Below, piece after piece: positions 7,875-16,525 of a stretch of 64,000 nt of DNA. The position numbers and the translations under genes are program-made. The notes below the pieces were generated by a model. That model ran no database searches and was not told where the DNA came from. It saw only the letters and a program-made list of their open reading frames with translations. The first letter of the stretch is position 1. Each line of letters begins with the position of its first letter. The DNA is from Dermatophilaceae bacterium Sec6.4 (lineage in GTDB: Bacteria; Actinomycetota; Actinomycetes; Actinomycetales; Dermatophilaceae), in assembly GCA_039636865.1 (NCBI GenBank), contig CP144172.1, forward strand, positions 992,001 through 1,056,000. Reading direction: 5' to 3'.

Positions 7875-7889
7875 GATTCCAATGGAATC
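7875..7889. promoter_or_regulatory. Perfect palindrome upstream of the small membrane protein gene
   Basis: GATTCCAATGGAATC is a 7-1-7 perfect inverted repeat 31 bp before ATG 7844. Its place and symmetry suit a dimeric repressor site. The regulator is unknown. Confidence 0.35.
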
Positions 7890-8340
7890 ATTCGCGTACA
7901 CATGTTCGAATATGCTCGGTGTGTGGGTAAGAGGCGGGCAGAGCGGACGTGGTCTCGGCCGCGTTCGATCCGGCACGTTTGGGTAAGGTTTCGTGACCTG
8001 CATCCGAAGCAACCCCTAGACGCCGGCGTGGTCATTTGGTGGAAAAAGGGACCAAGTCGCAGTGGATGGCGTTCGTGATCGTGGTGCGCGTCGGGCCGGA
8101 AGGTGAACCGAGCGGCCACTGACCCCAACAAGGTCCGCTCTAGTCACTGCAACGTTGAGAATCACGGCGCACCGAAGCTGAGGTGGACTCGGGGATTTAC
8201 AGTTGAGCGGTCAGCGTGGTTCTGGCGACGAAGATCCTCACGTGCCCCTGGCGTGCCCCCGCGACTCAGCGAATGTCATGTAGCGCATCCCGGGCACTGA
8301 CGATAACCTCCGAAACGACTACATACCAGCCATGGCGTGG
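7890..8340. other. Non-coding end of the island
   Basis: About 450 bp with no supportable gene on either strand. No recombinase motif could be read. It runs into the 45-bp direct repeat at 8341. Confidence 0.4.
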
Positions 8341-8385
8341 CACTTGTAATGAGGATGTCGCAGGTTCGACTCCTGTCTCCGGCTC
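8341..8385 (+). repeat. attR-like copy of the tRNA-Thr 3' half
   Basis: 45 bp identical to 4785-4829. The bases before it do not complete a tRNA (no acceptor or D arm), so it is not a second tRNA gene. It marks the far end of the island. Confidence 0.8.
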
Positions 8386-8480
8386 TACAGCCGTCAGGCC
8401 GGTTGCGCGGTCCGGCGCCTGGTCGCTCCCGTTGGTAACCGGGGGGGGGCGGCCAGCCGCCGAACGCGTGCAACGGCTGG

Positions 8481-9260
8481 TCAGCGCGGCAGTGTCGTCG
8501 CCATCTTCTTCACCTGAGCGTGCCGGGCTGCGAGCTGCATCTTCGCGGTAGGGCCGGACAGGTAGGTGTAGTCATAGCCCAGGACGTCCAACATGGGGAA
8601 GCCCGATGCCACCGTCGTGCCGAGGAGCGCGGATTCGTCACCTGCGATGACCTGGGCTCCGGGTCGAGCGGCCAGGTAGAGCACCCCGTAGCTGACCTCG
8701 CCCGAGGAGGACGCGCACAGCTGAGCAGTCACCAGGCGCACGTTCGCATTCGAGCGCACCCTGTTGGCCGTCCAGTTGGCGGATTTGTTGCACGTGGCGA
8801 CGGTCCAGTACGTCGACGGTCGGGCGACGGCATGCAGGTATCCCCAGGTGGCCTCGTTGTCGGCCTTGAGCGAGGGGCCGAAGCGGTCATCGATGTTGAC
8901 GAAGTGGTCGTACTTCGTCAACGGCACGCCCTTCTTGGCGAAGTACGCGATCAGGTAGGACCACTGGCCGGTCGAGACCGGGTAGCACGAGGTGCGGCTC
9001 TCGGGGCCGGTGATGCCGGGGTCGGAGTACGCCGGGATCAGCGTGACCTGCGCCGGTTTGGAAGCGATCTGCTTGACCCAGTAGCGCGAATAGGCCTCGC
9101 ACGTCGAACGGCTCTGGAAGTGAGCATCGCGCGACGTGCCGTGGTAGTAGATGGTGTTGGTCGACCCGGCAGCGGAGGCGGGTGCACTGACCGCGCCGAA
9201 TCCTGCGAGTCCTGTGCTTGCTGCTGCGACGGTGAGCGCGGCGGCCCAGAGTTTCTTCAT
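8481..9260 (-). CDS. Secreted protein of unknown function
   Basis: 259 residues from ATG 9260, with GGGAGGGATCC giving a good ribosome site. The N-terminus MKKLWAAALTVAAA through SAPASA is a Sec signal peptide. The mature protein has four Cys residues suited to disulfides, many aromatic residues, and segments such as IPAYSDPGITGPESRTSCYP. No domain or catalytic motif is recognised. It sits next to a second secreted protein on the same strand, 157 bp downstream of it, so the two may belong together. Confidence 0.72.
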   Translation of the reverse strand: MKKLWAAALTVAAASTGLAGFGAVSAPASAAGSTNTIYYHGTSRDAHFQSRSTCEAYSRYWVKQIASKPAQVTLIPAYSDPGITGPESRTSCYPVSTGQWSYLIAYFAKKGVPLTKYDHFVNIDDRFGPSLKADNEATWGYLHAVARPSTYWTVATCNKSANWTANRVRSNANVRLVTAQLCASSSGEVSYGVLYLAARPGAQVIAGDESALLGTTVASGFPMLDVLGYDYTYLSGPTAKMQLAARHAQVKKMATTLPR

Positions 9261-9417
9261 TGGATGGATCCCTCCCGGAATGTGGGGTCTGAGCCCCGAT
9301 GCTGTGGCTGTGCGAAGGACCGCCGAGGTGGCGGTCCTGGGTCGGCTGTGATGCCGGGCCGCAACTGGTGCTGCGGCGAAATGCTGCGGCGGCGTGTTGC
9401 GTCGGTGAGCGCCTGGA

Positions 9418-10176
9418 TCAGCGCTGCGACGTCGGGCTGGTGGCGCCCCACACATAGGCCGCTTCGCCGTAGACGACGCGGTAGTCCCGCTTCGCCGACG
9501 AGGTGTAGGTGTACGACGCGTTGCCGGCTGAGTTGGTGGTCACCTGCTTGAGGATGCTCCACGCTGAACCGCCCGCAGGTCGGTACTGGATGATCCCCGT
9601 CGTGGACGTCCACGGGATGTTGACGTCGCGAGCAGTGGAGTACCGCACCGTTCGGGTGTTCACGGTGACCTTGGAGCCCTTGCGACTGGTCCACAGGCCG
9701 GCCCACGAGCCGACCTTGACGGTGGTCTGGGGCAAGTTCTGGCTGTAGACGTGATCATCGACATCGCTGGCGGCGTCCGGTGTCCAGGTCCGCGTGCCGA
9801 GTGGGGTGAATGCGAACAGCTGCCAGGAGGTGCGGTTGACCCCACCGAAGAAGATGTAGTCGGCCGGGTCGTCGTAGCTGCCGACGTACCAACCGGAGTA
9901 GACGTCCGGGTGGAGCGTGCAACCCCCTGTCAACCGGACAGGCACTGCCCGGCCCGAGCTGACCACCCGCACCGCGCTGGGCACGATGAGTGAGCAACTG
10001 CCGTACGGCTTGGCGTCGGCCGACCCGTGTCCGTGCACGAGGGCGCGCTCCTTGACGAACGAGCGGTGCTGGCCGTTGTGGGCGGTGCTGTCCGCAGCGT
10101 ACGCGGGAGCGCCGAGCGCGGCGCCGAGGGTGAGAACGAGGGGTACGACTGCGATTGCAGCTCGGCTTTGATACAT
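9418..10176 (-). CDS. Secreted protein of unknown function, beta-rich
   Basis: 252 residues. Residues 1-27 are a signal peptide ending in APAYA. The mature part is rich in Thr, Ser, Tyr and Val. Its last 90 residues (KVTVNTRTVRYSTARD, then SWSIL-like and YTYTSSAKRDYRVVYGE) resemble the immunoglobulin-like or bacterial surface beta-sandwich repeats often described as WSILKQV/GNASYTY modules. Two Cys (SCSLIV and GGCTLHP) could pair. No enzyme motif is seen. It lies upstream of the other secreted gene on the same strand. Confidence 0.7.
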   Translation of the reverse strand: MYQSRAAIAVVPLVLTLGAALGAPAYAADSTAHNGQHRSFVKERALVHGHGSADAKPYGSCSLIVPSAVRVVSSGRAVPVRLTGGCTLHPDVYSGWYVGSYDDPADYIFFGGVNRTSWQLFAFTPLGTRTWTPDAASDVDDHVYSQNLPQTTVKVGSWAGLWTSRKGSKVTVNTRTVRYSTARDVNIPWTSTTGIIQYRPAGGSAWSILKQVTTNSAGNASYTYTSSAKRDYRVVYGEAAYVWGATSPTSQR

Positions 10177-10367
10177 GGTGGCGGTAGCTTTCTGTCCCGG
10201 CTCAGCCCCCTGATTTCGGCCTCGCGATGCAGCAGATACTAGGGCGGGGGGAGGGCCAAAACTGGCTCGCGCCAGGTTGTGTCCAAAACGTCACCTCGGC
10301 CCGCCAAAAACGGTTCAGCAGACGGCCTCGCACCCCACCTAGAAACGAGATCAGCCGCGAGCTCGCA

Positions 10368-10811
10368 TCAGCCGGTCGTCGTATCCAGAGCGCTACGCAG
10401 CAGTTGCGCGAGAGTGTCGCGGTCCTGCTCACTCAGCGTGGCGAAATGCGCGCGGCTGATCGCGACATGGGCCTGATCCAGGGTGCGCCGGAGCCTGAGG
10501 CCCTCTTCGGTCAGTCGTAGGTCGATAGCTCGTCGATCGATGACGCTCGCGGTGCGCTGCACCAGGCCTTGCGTCTGCAGGGCATCGACGACATCGGTGG
10601 CCGAGCGCGGCGCGATACCCAGCTCGGTGGCCAACGCAGACAGCCGCAACCCGGTGCCCTCATGGCGCCCGATGGCGGCTATCGCCCGGGACTGGTGGGG
10701 GGAGAGGCCGTAGGGCTCCAGGGCCTCCCGGTGGCTGCGGCGCAGGACCCGGGCGGTGCGTACCACCAGATCGCCGAGCGTCGCCTCATCCGTGCTCACG
10801 TTGGGAATCAT
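10368..10811 (-). CDS. MarR-family transcriptional regulator
   Basis: 147 residues with the MarR winged helix: LSPHQSRAIAAIG, then LRLSALATELGIAPRSATDVVDALQTQGLVQR (helix-turn-helix) and SVIDRRAIDLRLTEEG (wing with the conserved DRR). It is divergent from the ABC exporter, with only 64 bp between starts. Such pairs usually repress themselves and the exporter until a ligand binds. The palindrome at 10838-10852 is the likely operator. Confidence 0.9.
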   Translation of the reverse strand: MIPNVSTDEATLGDLVVRTARVLRRSHREALEPYGLSPHQSRAIAAIGRHEGTGLRLSALATELGIAPRSATDVVDALQTQGLVQRTASVIDRRAIDLRLTEEGLRLRRTLDQAHVAISRAHFATLSEQDRDTLAQLLRSALDTTTG

Positions 10812-10837
10812 ATCCGGTACACAGGGGTTACGTCATA

Positions 10838-10852
10838 GTGAGGTAACCTCAC
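10838..10852. promoter_or_regulatory. Likely MarR operator between marR and the ABC exporter
   Basis: GTGAGGTAACCTCAC is a perfect 7-1-7 palindrome in the 64-bp divergent gap. A second overlapping inverted repeat pairs GGTTAC (10826) with GGTAACC (10842). One site could control both promoters. Confidence 0.65.
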
Positions 10853-10875
10853 CACATCGACAGAGAGGAGCCCGG

Positions 10876-12759
10876 ATGACCATGCCCACCGCACGGCCCG
10901 GTGGCGGCCGACCGCCGAGTCCCGGCCAACGTGCTTCGCTCAAGGTCAGTGCAGCCGATGCCGCACAGCTGCAGGAGTACCCCGTCGGCGCCCGACGGGT
11001 GTTGTCGCTCTTCACGCCGTACCGCACCCCGATGCTCGGGGTCGCCGCGATCATCGTGGTCAGTACCGTGCTCGGACTGGCCAGCCCTTTCATCCTGCGC
11101 GCATTGATCGACCATGCGATCCCGCAGCAGGACGTGCACCAGCTGGTGCTGCTCGTCGGCGCGATGCTGGCCATCACGATCGTGACGCAGGCGCTCGGCG
11201 TCGTGCAGACCTACGCCTCCACCCGGATCGGTCAACGGGTGATGCACACCCTTCGCACCCGCCTCTTCACCCACCTGCAGCGCCTGCCGCTCGGCTTCTT
11301 CACCCGCACCCGTGGGGGTGAGTTGCAGTCGAGAATCACCAATGACATCAACGCAATGCAGTCGGTTGTCACCGACACCGGTACTTCGATCGCCACCAAC
11401 GTCACCAGCACCATCGGGGTGGCCGCGGCGATGGTCGCCCTGTCCTGGCGACTGTCCCTCATCAGCCTGCTGATCCTGCCGCCCGCGATCTATCTGACCC
11501 GGCGCGTCGCGCGGATGCGCAGGGCCATCCAGTCGCGTGCCCAGCGCTCCCTGGCGGACATGCAGACCCAGATCGAGGAGTCGTTGTCGATCTCCGGGGT
11601 GCAGTTGGCCAAGACCCTCGGTTCGGGCCCGATGCTGTCCCGCCGTTTCGAGCAGACCTCTCTGGAGCTGACCGAGCAGGAGCTGCAGTCCCAGATGTCC
11701 GGCCGCTGGCGGATCGGCACGATGGCCATCATCTTCTCCGCGATCCCGGCCTTCATCTACCTTGCGGCAGGCCTGCCGGCGACCAGTGGCGGTATGACGA
11801 TCGGCACCCTGGTGGCATTCACCGCGCTGCAGACCTCGCTGTTCAGGCCCGTGATGGGCGTGCTCAATGTCGGCATTCAGATCACCACCTCGATGGCGCT
11901 TTTCAGTCGCGTCTTCGAGTTCCTGGACGCGCCGGTCGAGATCGACGATCCGGTTGCGCCCACACCGAGCGACGGGCAGCCGGTGCGCGGGGAAAAGGTA
12001 CGCGGGCAGGTGCTGTTCGAAGCGGTCGACTTCCGCTACACCGGTTCGGACACCGACGCACTCACCGGCATCGACCTGCAGATTCAGGCCGGGGCACGAG
12101 TGGCCGTGGTCGGCACCACCGGCTCGGGCAAGTCGACTCTCGCGGCCCTGATGTCCCGCCTGTACGACCCGACCGGCGGGCGGGTGCTGATCGACGGACA
12201 TGATGTGCGCGATCTGCCGTTGGCGCTGGTTGCCGAATCGGTCGGCGTCGTCTCGCAGGACACCTATCTGCTGCACGCGACCATCGCGGAGAACCTCCGC
12301 TACGCCAAGCCTGACGCCACGGACGGTGAGCTGCGCGATGCCGCCCGTGCCGCGCAGGTCCACGACCTCATCGAGGCGCTCCCGCAGGGTTACGACACCG
12401 TCGTCGGTGCTCGCGGATACCGCTTCTCCGGCGGCGAGAAGCAACGGATCGCGCTCGCCCGCACCATCCTGCGCGACCCACCGATCCTGGTGCTCGACGA
12501 GGCGACCAGCGCGCTGGACAACACCACCGAACGGGCGGTGCAGCTTGCGCTGGACGAATTGAGCATTGGCCGCACCACCCTCACCATCGCCCATCGGCTG
12601 TCCACAGTCCGGCACGCCGACCAGATTGTGGTGCTCGACCACGGGCGGATCGTGCAGCGGGGGCGCCATGAGGAGCTCCTCGCGCAGGGCGGCCGGTACG
12701 CCGACCTGGTGCACGCGGCCGGCACGTCCGAGGACTCCTACCTGCAGGTCCCGGGCTGA
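10876..12759 (+). CDS. ABC exporter, fused permease and ATPase
   Basis: 627 residues. An N-terminal six-helix exporter domain (about 50-350) is followed by the nucleotide-binding domain: Walker A GTTGSGKST near residue 413, signature FSGGEKQR near 517, Walker B ILVLDEAT, and H-loop IAHRLS. It is a half transporter of the MsbA/MDR type and should work as a homodimer at the cytoplasmic membrane, exporting a hydrophobic compound. ATG 10876 is chosen because GAGAGGAG lies just upstream. The longer frame would cross the divergent promoter. It is controlled by the adjacent MarR in all likelihood. It lies 91 bp before the polyketide cluster and could export its product. Confidence 0.92.
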   Translation: MTMPTARPGGGRPPSPGQRASLKVSAADAAQLQEYPVGARRVLSLFTPYRTPMLGVAAIIVVSTVLGLASPFILRALIDHAIPQQDVHQLVLLVGAMLAITIVTQALGVVQTYASTRIGQRVMHTLRTRLFTHLQRLPLGFFTRTRGGELQSRITNDINAMQSVVTDTGTSIATNVTSTIGVAAAMVALSWRLSLISLLILPPAIYLTRRVARMRRAIQSRAQRSLADMQTQIEESLSISGVQLAKTLGSGPMLSRRFEQTSLELTEQELQSQMSGRWRIGTMAIIFSAIPAFIYLAAGLPATSGGMTIGTLVAFTALQTSLFRPVMGVLNVGIQITTSMALFSRVFEFLDAPVEIDDPVAPTPSDGQPVRGEKVRGQVLFEAVDFRYTGSDTDALTGIDLQIQAGARVAVVGTTGSGKSTLAALMSRLYDPTGGRVLIDGHDVRDLPLALVAESVGVVSQDTYLLHATIAENLRYAKPDATDGELRDAARAAQVHDLIEALPQGYDTVVGARGYRFSGGEKQRIALARTILRDPPILVLDEATSALDNTTERAVQLALDELSIGRTTLTIAHRLSTVRHADQIVVLDHGRIVQRGRHEELLAQGGRYADLVHAAGTSEDSYLQVPG

Positions 12760-12850
12760 AACCCGCCCCTGGTAGCGCACCCTCACCCACCCGGCGCGCA
12801 CCCCGGCAACTTATGGTGATGTGCGGGGCTGATGAACTAAGGGTGTGGAT

Positions 12851-13684
12851 ATGGCAGTTCGGTCTCGGGTCTCCACCCGGGGCATGGTGCTGCCCTTGCT
12901 GCGCTCGGCCCACCTCGGGCCAGGACTGGCGGTGACCGGCCTCACCACGCTGCTGGCGTCCGCCGCCCGGCTGCCACCCCGGCGGGTTGTCGCGAGCGCG
13001 GCCGCCGTTTTCCTCGGCCAGCTGTCCATCGGGTGGGGCAATGACCTTGTGGATGCCGCGCGTGATCGTCAGGTCCAACGCGCAGACAAGCCGGTCGCTT
13101 CGGGGCAGGTGGGCATTCCCGTTGTGGCGACGGCCTTGGCGGCAGCGTTCGCAGGTACCACCTGGACGTCGCTGCGCCTAGGACGGCGTGCTGCGTTTGC
13201 GCACCTGGCACTCGGGGTAGCACCGGCTCATGCGTACAACCTCGGTCTCAAGAGCACGCCCTGGTCCTGGGCGCCGTACGCCGTCGCGTTCGGCGCGCTG
13301 CCCTCAGTCGTGAGTCAGGCAGCTCCGGATCCGAAGTGGGCGCCCGTCCGGATCACGATCCCGGCGGCCGCGATCGGGGTGTGCGCGCACGTGCTCAATG
13401 CGCTGCCCGATCTCGCACAGGACGACGCGACCGGGGTACGGGGGCTGCCGCACCGCCTCGGGCAACGTCGCGGGCAGCAACTCGCCACCGGACTCCTGGG
13501 CCTGGCCTCGATCGTGGTCGTCTTCGGACCCGCGCAGCCGCCGTCGGTTGCCGGCTGGGCCGCGCTCGCGATCAATGTCGGTCTCGGCACCGTTGCCTGG
13601 CGGGGCACCGGCCGGGATCCTTTTCGCGCTGCCGTCGGCATCGCGCTGATCGACGCTGGTCTACTGGTGGCAGGAGCCCGATGA
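12851..13684 (+). CDS. UbiA-family prenyltransferase
   Basis: 277 residues with about eight hydrophobic segments. The first aspartate-rich motif reads NDLVDAARDRQVQRADKP (NDxxD type), and the second is near ALPDLAQDDATG. UbiA enzymes attach a polyprenyl chain to an aromatic ring in the membrane. ATG 12851 has AAGGG 7 bp upstream and is preferred to GTG 12845. It overlaps the next gene by 4 bp (ATGA) and heads a five-gene overlapping operon with a type III polyketide synthase, so an aromatic polyketide is a plausible acceptor. It is not an obvious MenA. Confidence 0.83.
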   Translation: MAVRSRVSTRGMVLPLLRSAHLGPGLAVTGLTTLLASAARLPPRRVVASAAAVFLGQLSIGWGNDLVDAARDRQVQRADKPVASGQVGIPVVATALAAAFAGTTWTSLRLGRRAAFAHLALGVAPAHAYNLGLKSTPWSWAPYAVAFGALPSVVSQAAPDPKWAPVRITIPAAAIGVCAHVLNALPDLAQDDATGVRGLPHRLGQRRGQQLATGLLGLASIVVVFGPAQPPSVAGWAALAINVGLGTVAWRGTGRDPFRAAVGIALIDAGLLVAGAR

Positions 13685-14844
13685 GCACCCACGATCTGAT
13701 CATCGTCGGGGGCGGCCCGGCAGGAGCCGCGACTGCCCTTGGCGCATTGCAGGCCCGACCGGGTATGTCGGTTGCATTGCTGGATCGCTCCGAGTTCCCC
13801 CGCGACAAGACCTGCGGGGACGGCATCGCTCCGGAAGTCATGGATCTCTTGGACGAAGCGGGCGCACCGGGTATCGGCGACGGATGGCAGCCGATCGACC
13901 GGTTGTCAATGCGCCGCGGGGACCGGGTCGTGGAGCGCACGATGGCTCGTTCGACCTGGGTCATCCCACGCGAAGTCTTCGACGCCCGGCTGCACGACGC
14001 CGCCGTGCGGGCGGGTGCCACGCCGCATACGCACCGCGTCAGCACCCTCAGCCTGGACGGGCCTGAGTGCGCCGTCGATGACCGGTTCAGCGCGCCGCTG
14101 ATGGTCGGCGCCGACGGGGTGCACTCGGTTGTACGCCGCGCGCTGGGCCTGGCGACCGGACCCACCGCTTTCGCGCTGCGCGGTTACGCACCGGTGGGCG
14201 AGGACCGCAGCGGATCGCAGGCGATGGCCTTCGGGATGGTTCGGCAACCCTCCTACGCCTGGTCCTTCGACCGCGGCGACGGCCTGGCGAATGTCGGATA
14301 CGGCGAGGTCCAGCTGCCGGGTGCGCCTCGACTGGCACGTCCCGCGTTGATGGAGCAGCTGGAGGATCTACTGCCCGGTTCGACCGCTGACGGCACGTCC
14401 TGGAAGGGTGCTCACCTCCCGCTGTCCGGGTGGAGCTTCGAAGGCTCCAACGGCCGGGTGGCGTTGACCGGGGACGCCGCCGGGATGGTGAATCCGATGA
14501 CCGGGGAAGGCATCTACTACGCGGTCCTGACGGGGCTCATCGCCGGCCGCGCAGCAGCGGCCGCCCTGGATACCGGCGATATCGACCACTTCGCAGATGA
14601 TTACACCGCCGCCGTGCGCGCCGCCCTCGGCGCACACCTGCGGCACAGTGCGCTCGCGGCGAAACTATGCCGCAACGGTCCGCTGTTGGACGCCGGGGTA
14701 CGCGCGGCAGAGGACAATCAACAGGTCTTTGACGATCTCGTCGACCTCGGCCTCGCGGGCGGCAAGATCACCGCAGCCGTGCTGCGCAACCTGACCCGTC
14801 ACCTGATCGGTGGCGCCTTGAACCGGACGGAGTCCATGCGATGA
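13681..14844 (+). CDS. FAD-dependent geranylgeranyl-reductase-like oxidoreductase
   Basis: 387 residues. The FAD-binding GxGxxG motif is at the N-terminus (IIVGGGPAGAATA), followed by FPRDKTCGDGIAP, the CGDG signature of the geranylgeranyl reductase family, and the late FAD motif VALTGDAAGMVNPMTGEGIYYA. Family members saturate isoprenoid double bonds or act on quinones and lipids. Both ends overlap neighbours by 4 bp (UbiA gene and polyketide synthase gene), so it should act in the same pathway, perhaps reducing a prenyl chain added by UbiA. It is distinct from the menJ-like paralogue at 25.1 kb. Confidence 0.83.
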   Translation: MSTHDLIIVGGGPAGAATALGALQARPGMSVALLDRSEFPRDKTCGDGIAPEVMDLLDEAGAPGIGDGWQPIDRLSMRRGDRVVERTMARSTWVIPREVFDARLHDAAVRAGATPHTHRVSTLSLDGPECAVDDRFSAPLMVGADGVHSVVRRALGLATGPTAFALRGYAPVGEDRSGSQAMAFGMVRQPSYAWSFDRGDGLANVGYGEVQLPGAPRLARPALMEQLEDLLPGSTADGTSWKGAHLPLSGWSFEGSNGRVALTGDAAGMVNPMTGEGIYYAVLTGLIAGRAAAAALDTGDIDHFADDYTAAVRAALGAHLRHSALAAKLCRNGPLLDAGVRAAEDNQQVFDDLVDLGLAGGKITAAVLRNLTRHLIGGALNRTESMR

Positions 14845-15983
14845 CGGTGCAGATTTTGAGTGCGCGGGGCGCGTTGCCGCCCCACCGCTACCCGCAGGAG
14901 CAGATCACCGATGCGTTCGTGCGGTCGATGGTGCCCGGCACGGACGAGCGGCTGACCCGGCGCTTCCACGGCAACGCGGGGGTCGACTACCGGCATACCG
15001 CCATTCCCCTGGAGCAGTACTCCGAGCTGACCGATTTCGGTGCCTCCAACGACATCTTCATCGACGTCGCCGTACAACTGGGCTCCCAGGCCGTACTGGA
15101 GGCCCTGAAGGCTGCCGGCCTCGAGCCGCGCGACCTCGACGTCATCATCTCCGCGACCGTCACCGGCCTGGCGGTGCCTTCTCTGGACGCTCGGATCGCG
15201 GCCAACATCGGGCTGCGACCGGACGTCGTACGGATGCCGCTGGTGGGCCTGGGCTGTGTAGCCGGCGCCGCGGGGGTCGCCCGCCTGGATGACTTCCTGC
15301 GCGGTCGCCCGGACGCGGTCGGAGTACTCGTCGCCGTTGAGTTGTGCTCGTTGACGCTGCAGCGCACCGACCGGTCGTTGCCGAACCTGGTCGCCAGTGG
15401 TCTTTTCGGCGACGGTGCCGGCGCCGTCGTGGCCGCCGGGTCGCGTCGGGCCGCCGCGCTGGCGGACCCGATCACCCGTGAGCCGGTGCAGCCGCGCATC
15501 CTGGCCACCCGCAGCCACCTCTACCCCGACTCCGAGCGCACGATGGGCTTCGACGTGCGTAGTACCGGGCTGCAGATCGTGCTCGATGCGAACGTCCCCA
15601 ATGTCGTACGGGAATACCTCGGCGATGACGTGGACGCGTTCCTTGCCGACCACGGCCTGACCCGCGCCGACATCGGCTGGTACGTCGCCCACCCGGGCGG
15701 CCCCAAGGTGCTCGAAGCGATGCAGGACACCCTCGGCCTCGAGCGCGAGGCGCTCGCGGTCACCTGGGATTCCCTGGCGCGGGTCGGCAACATGTCATCG
15801 GTCTCGGTGCTGCATGTGCTGATGGACACCCTCGCCGATCGGCCTCCGAAGCCCGACTCCTACGGTCTGATGATCGCGATGGGCCCGGGATTCTGTTCCG
15901 AACTGGTGCTGCTGCAGGCTCCCGGTACGGCCGAAACCCCGGCTATGTCTGAGACAGCCGATGCGGCGGCCGCACCGGCATGA
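14841..15983 (+). CDS. Type III polyketide synthase (chalcone/stilbene synthase superfamily)
   Basis: 380 residues. The catalytic triad is visible: Cys139 in LVGLGCVAGAAG, His284 in WYVAHPGGPKVLEAM and Asn317 in VGNMSSVSV. The C-terminal GPGFCSELVLLQ loop is also conserved. Type III synthases extend an acyl-CoA starter with malonyl-CoA units and cyclise the chain. Following genes for an ICMT-type methyltransferase and a flavin hydroxylase reproduce the order of the Streptomyces srsABC phenolic-lipid cluster, so an alkylresorcinol or alkylpyrone is the best guess. The start overlaps the previous stop (ATGA). Product identity is inferred. Confidence 0.92.
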   Translation: MTVQILSARGALPPHRYPQEQITDAFVRSMVPGTDERLTRRFHGNAGVDYRHTAIPLEQYSELTDFGASNDIFIDVAVQLGSQAVLEALKAAGLEPRDLDVIISATVTGLAVPSLDARIAANIGLRPDVVRMPLVGLGCVAGAAGVARLDDFLRGRPDAVGVLVAVELCSLTLQRTDRSLPNLVASGLFGDGAGAVVAAGSRRAAALADPITREPVQPRILATRSHLYPDSERTMGFDVRSTGLQIVLDANVPNVVREYLGDDVDAFLADHGLTRADIGWYVAHPGGPKVLEAMQDTLGLEREALAVTWDSLARVGNMSSVSVLHVLMDTLADRPPKPDSYGLMIAMGPGFCSELVLLQAPGTAETPAMSETADAAAAPA

Positions 15984-16525
15984 GCAGCGAGATCCTCTAC
16001 ACGATCCTGATTCTGCTCGTCGGGTTCGAACGGATCGCCGAGCTGATCGTCACCAAGCGCAACGAGGCGTGGTCGATGGCCCGCGGCGGACAGGAGTACG
16101 GCGCCCGGCACTATCCCCCGATGGTCGTGCTGCACACCGCACTGCTCGCGGGTGCGTTGATCGAGGTGTGGGTGCGCCGCCCACAGACCCCGCTCTGGCT
16201 GGCGATCGTGATGCTGGTCGCGCTCGTCGGTTCGCAGTCCTTGCGCTGGTGGTGCATCACCACCCTCGGCCACCGCTGGAACACCCGGGTGATCATCGTG
16301 CCCGGCCTGGCCCCGGTGACCGGCGGCCCGTACCGCTTCTTCTCCCACCCCAACTATGTTGCCGTCGTCGCCGAAGGTATCGCGCTGCCGCTGATTCACG
16401 ACGCATGGATCACCGCAGTGGTCTTCACCGTGCTCAACGCCTGGTTGCTGACCGTGCGGATCCGTTGCGAGAACGCCGCTCTGGCCACGCTGCCCGCGCC
16501 GGACCGCGAGGCCGTGGCGTCGTGA
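15980..16525 (+). CDS. Isoprenylcysteine carboxyl methyltransferase-family protein
   Basis: 181 residues with four to five membrane segments. The C-terminal ICMT core is present: GPYRFFSHPNYVAVVAEGIALPL carries the conserved RxxxHPxY pattern, and the short ending contains ENAALA. Bacterial members next to type III synthases methylate a phenolic or acidic group of the polyketide product (compare SrsB). It overlaps both neighbours by 4 bp (ATGA upstream, GTGA downstream), so it is tightly coupled in translation. Confidence 0.85.
   Translation: MSSEILYTILILLVGFERIAELIVTKRNEAWSMARGGQEYGARHYPPMVVLHTALLAGALIEVWVRRPQTPLWLAIVMLVALVGSQSLRWWCITTLGHRWNTRVIIVPGLAPVTGGPYRFFSHPNYVAVVAEGIALPLIHDAWITAVVFTVLNAWLLTVRIRCENAALATLPAPDREAVAS

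Larger units (their letters stand above)
4785..8385. mobile_element. tRNA-Thr-anchored genomic island, about 3.6 kb, degraded
   Basis: A perfect 45-bp direct repeat bounds this stretch: 4785-4829 is the 3' half of the tRNA-Thr gene and 8341-8385 is an isolated copy. This is the signature of tyrosine-recombinase insertion into a tRNA gene. Inside are a RelE-like toxin with a truncated antitoxin, a frameshifted Excalibur fragment, an EEP-family membrane protein, a lipoprotein and a small membrane protein. No integrase, replication or transfer gene is visible, so the element is probably a relic or was mobilised in trans. Several gaps are non-coding. Confidence 0.75.

Noticed and set aside
8103..8300. 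Small integrase remnant near the right end of the island
   Set aside because: No Arg-His-x-x-Arg or Tyr-type recombinase motif could be read in any frame on either strand.
8341..8385. Second tRNA-Thr gene
   Set aside because: Only the 3' half from the anticodon stem onward is present. No D arm or acceptor 5' strand precedes it, so it is an attachment-site copy.
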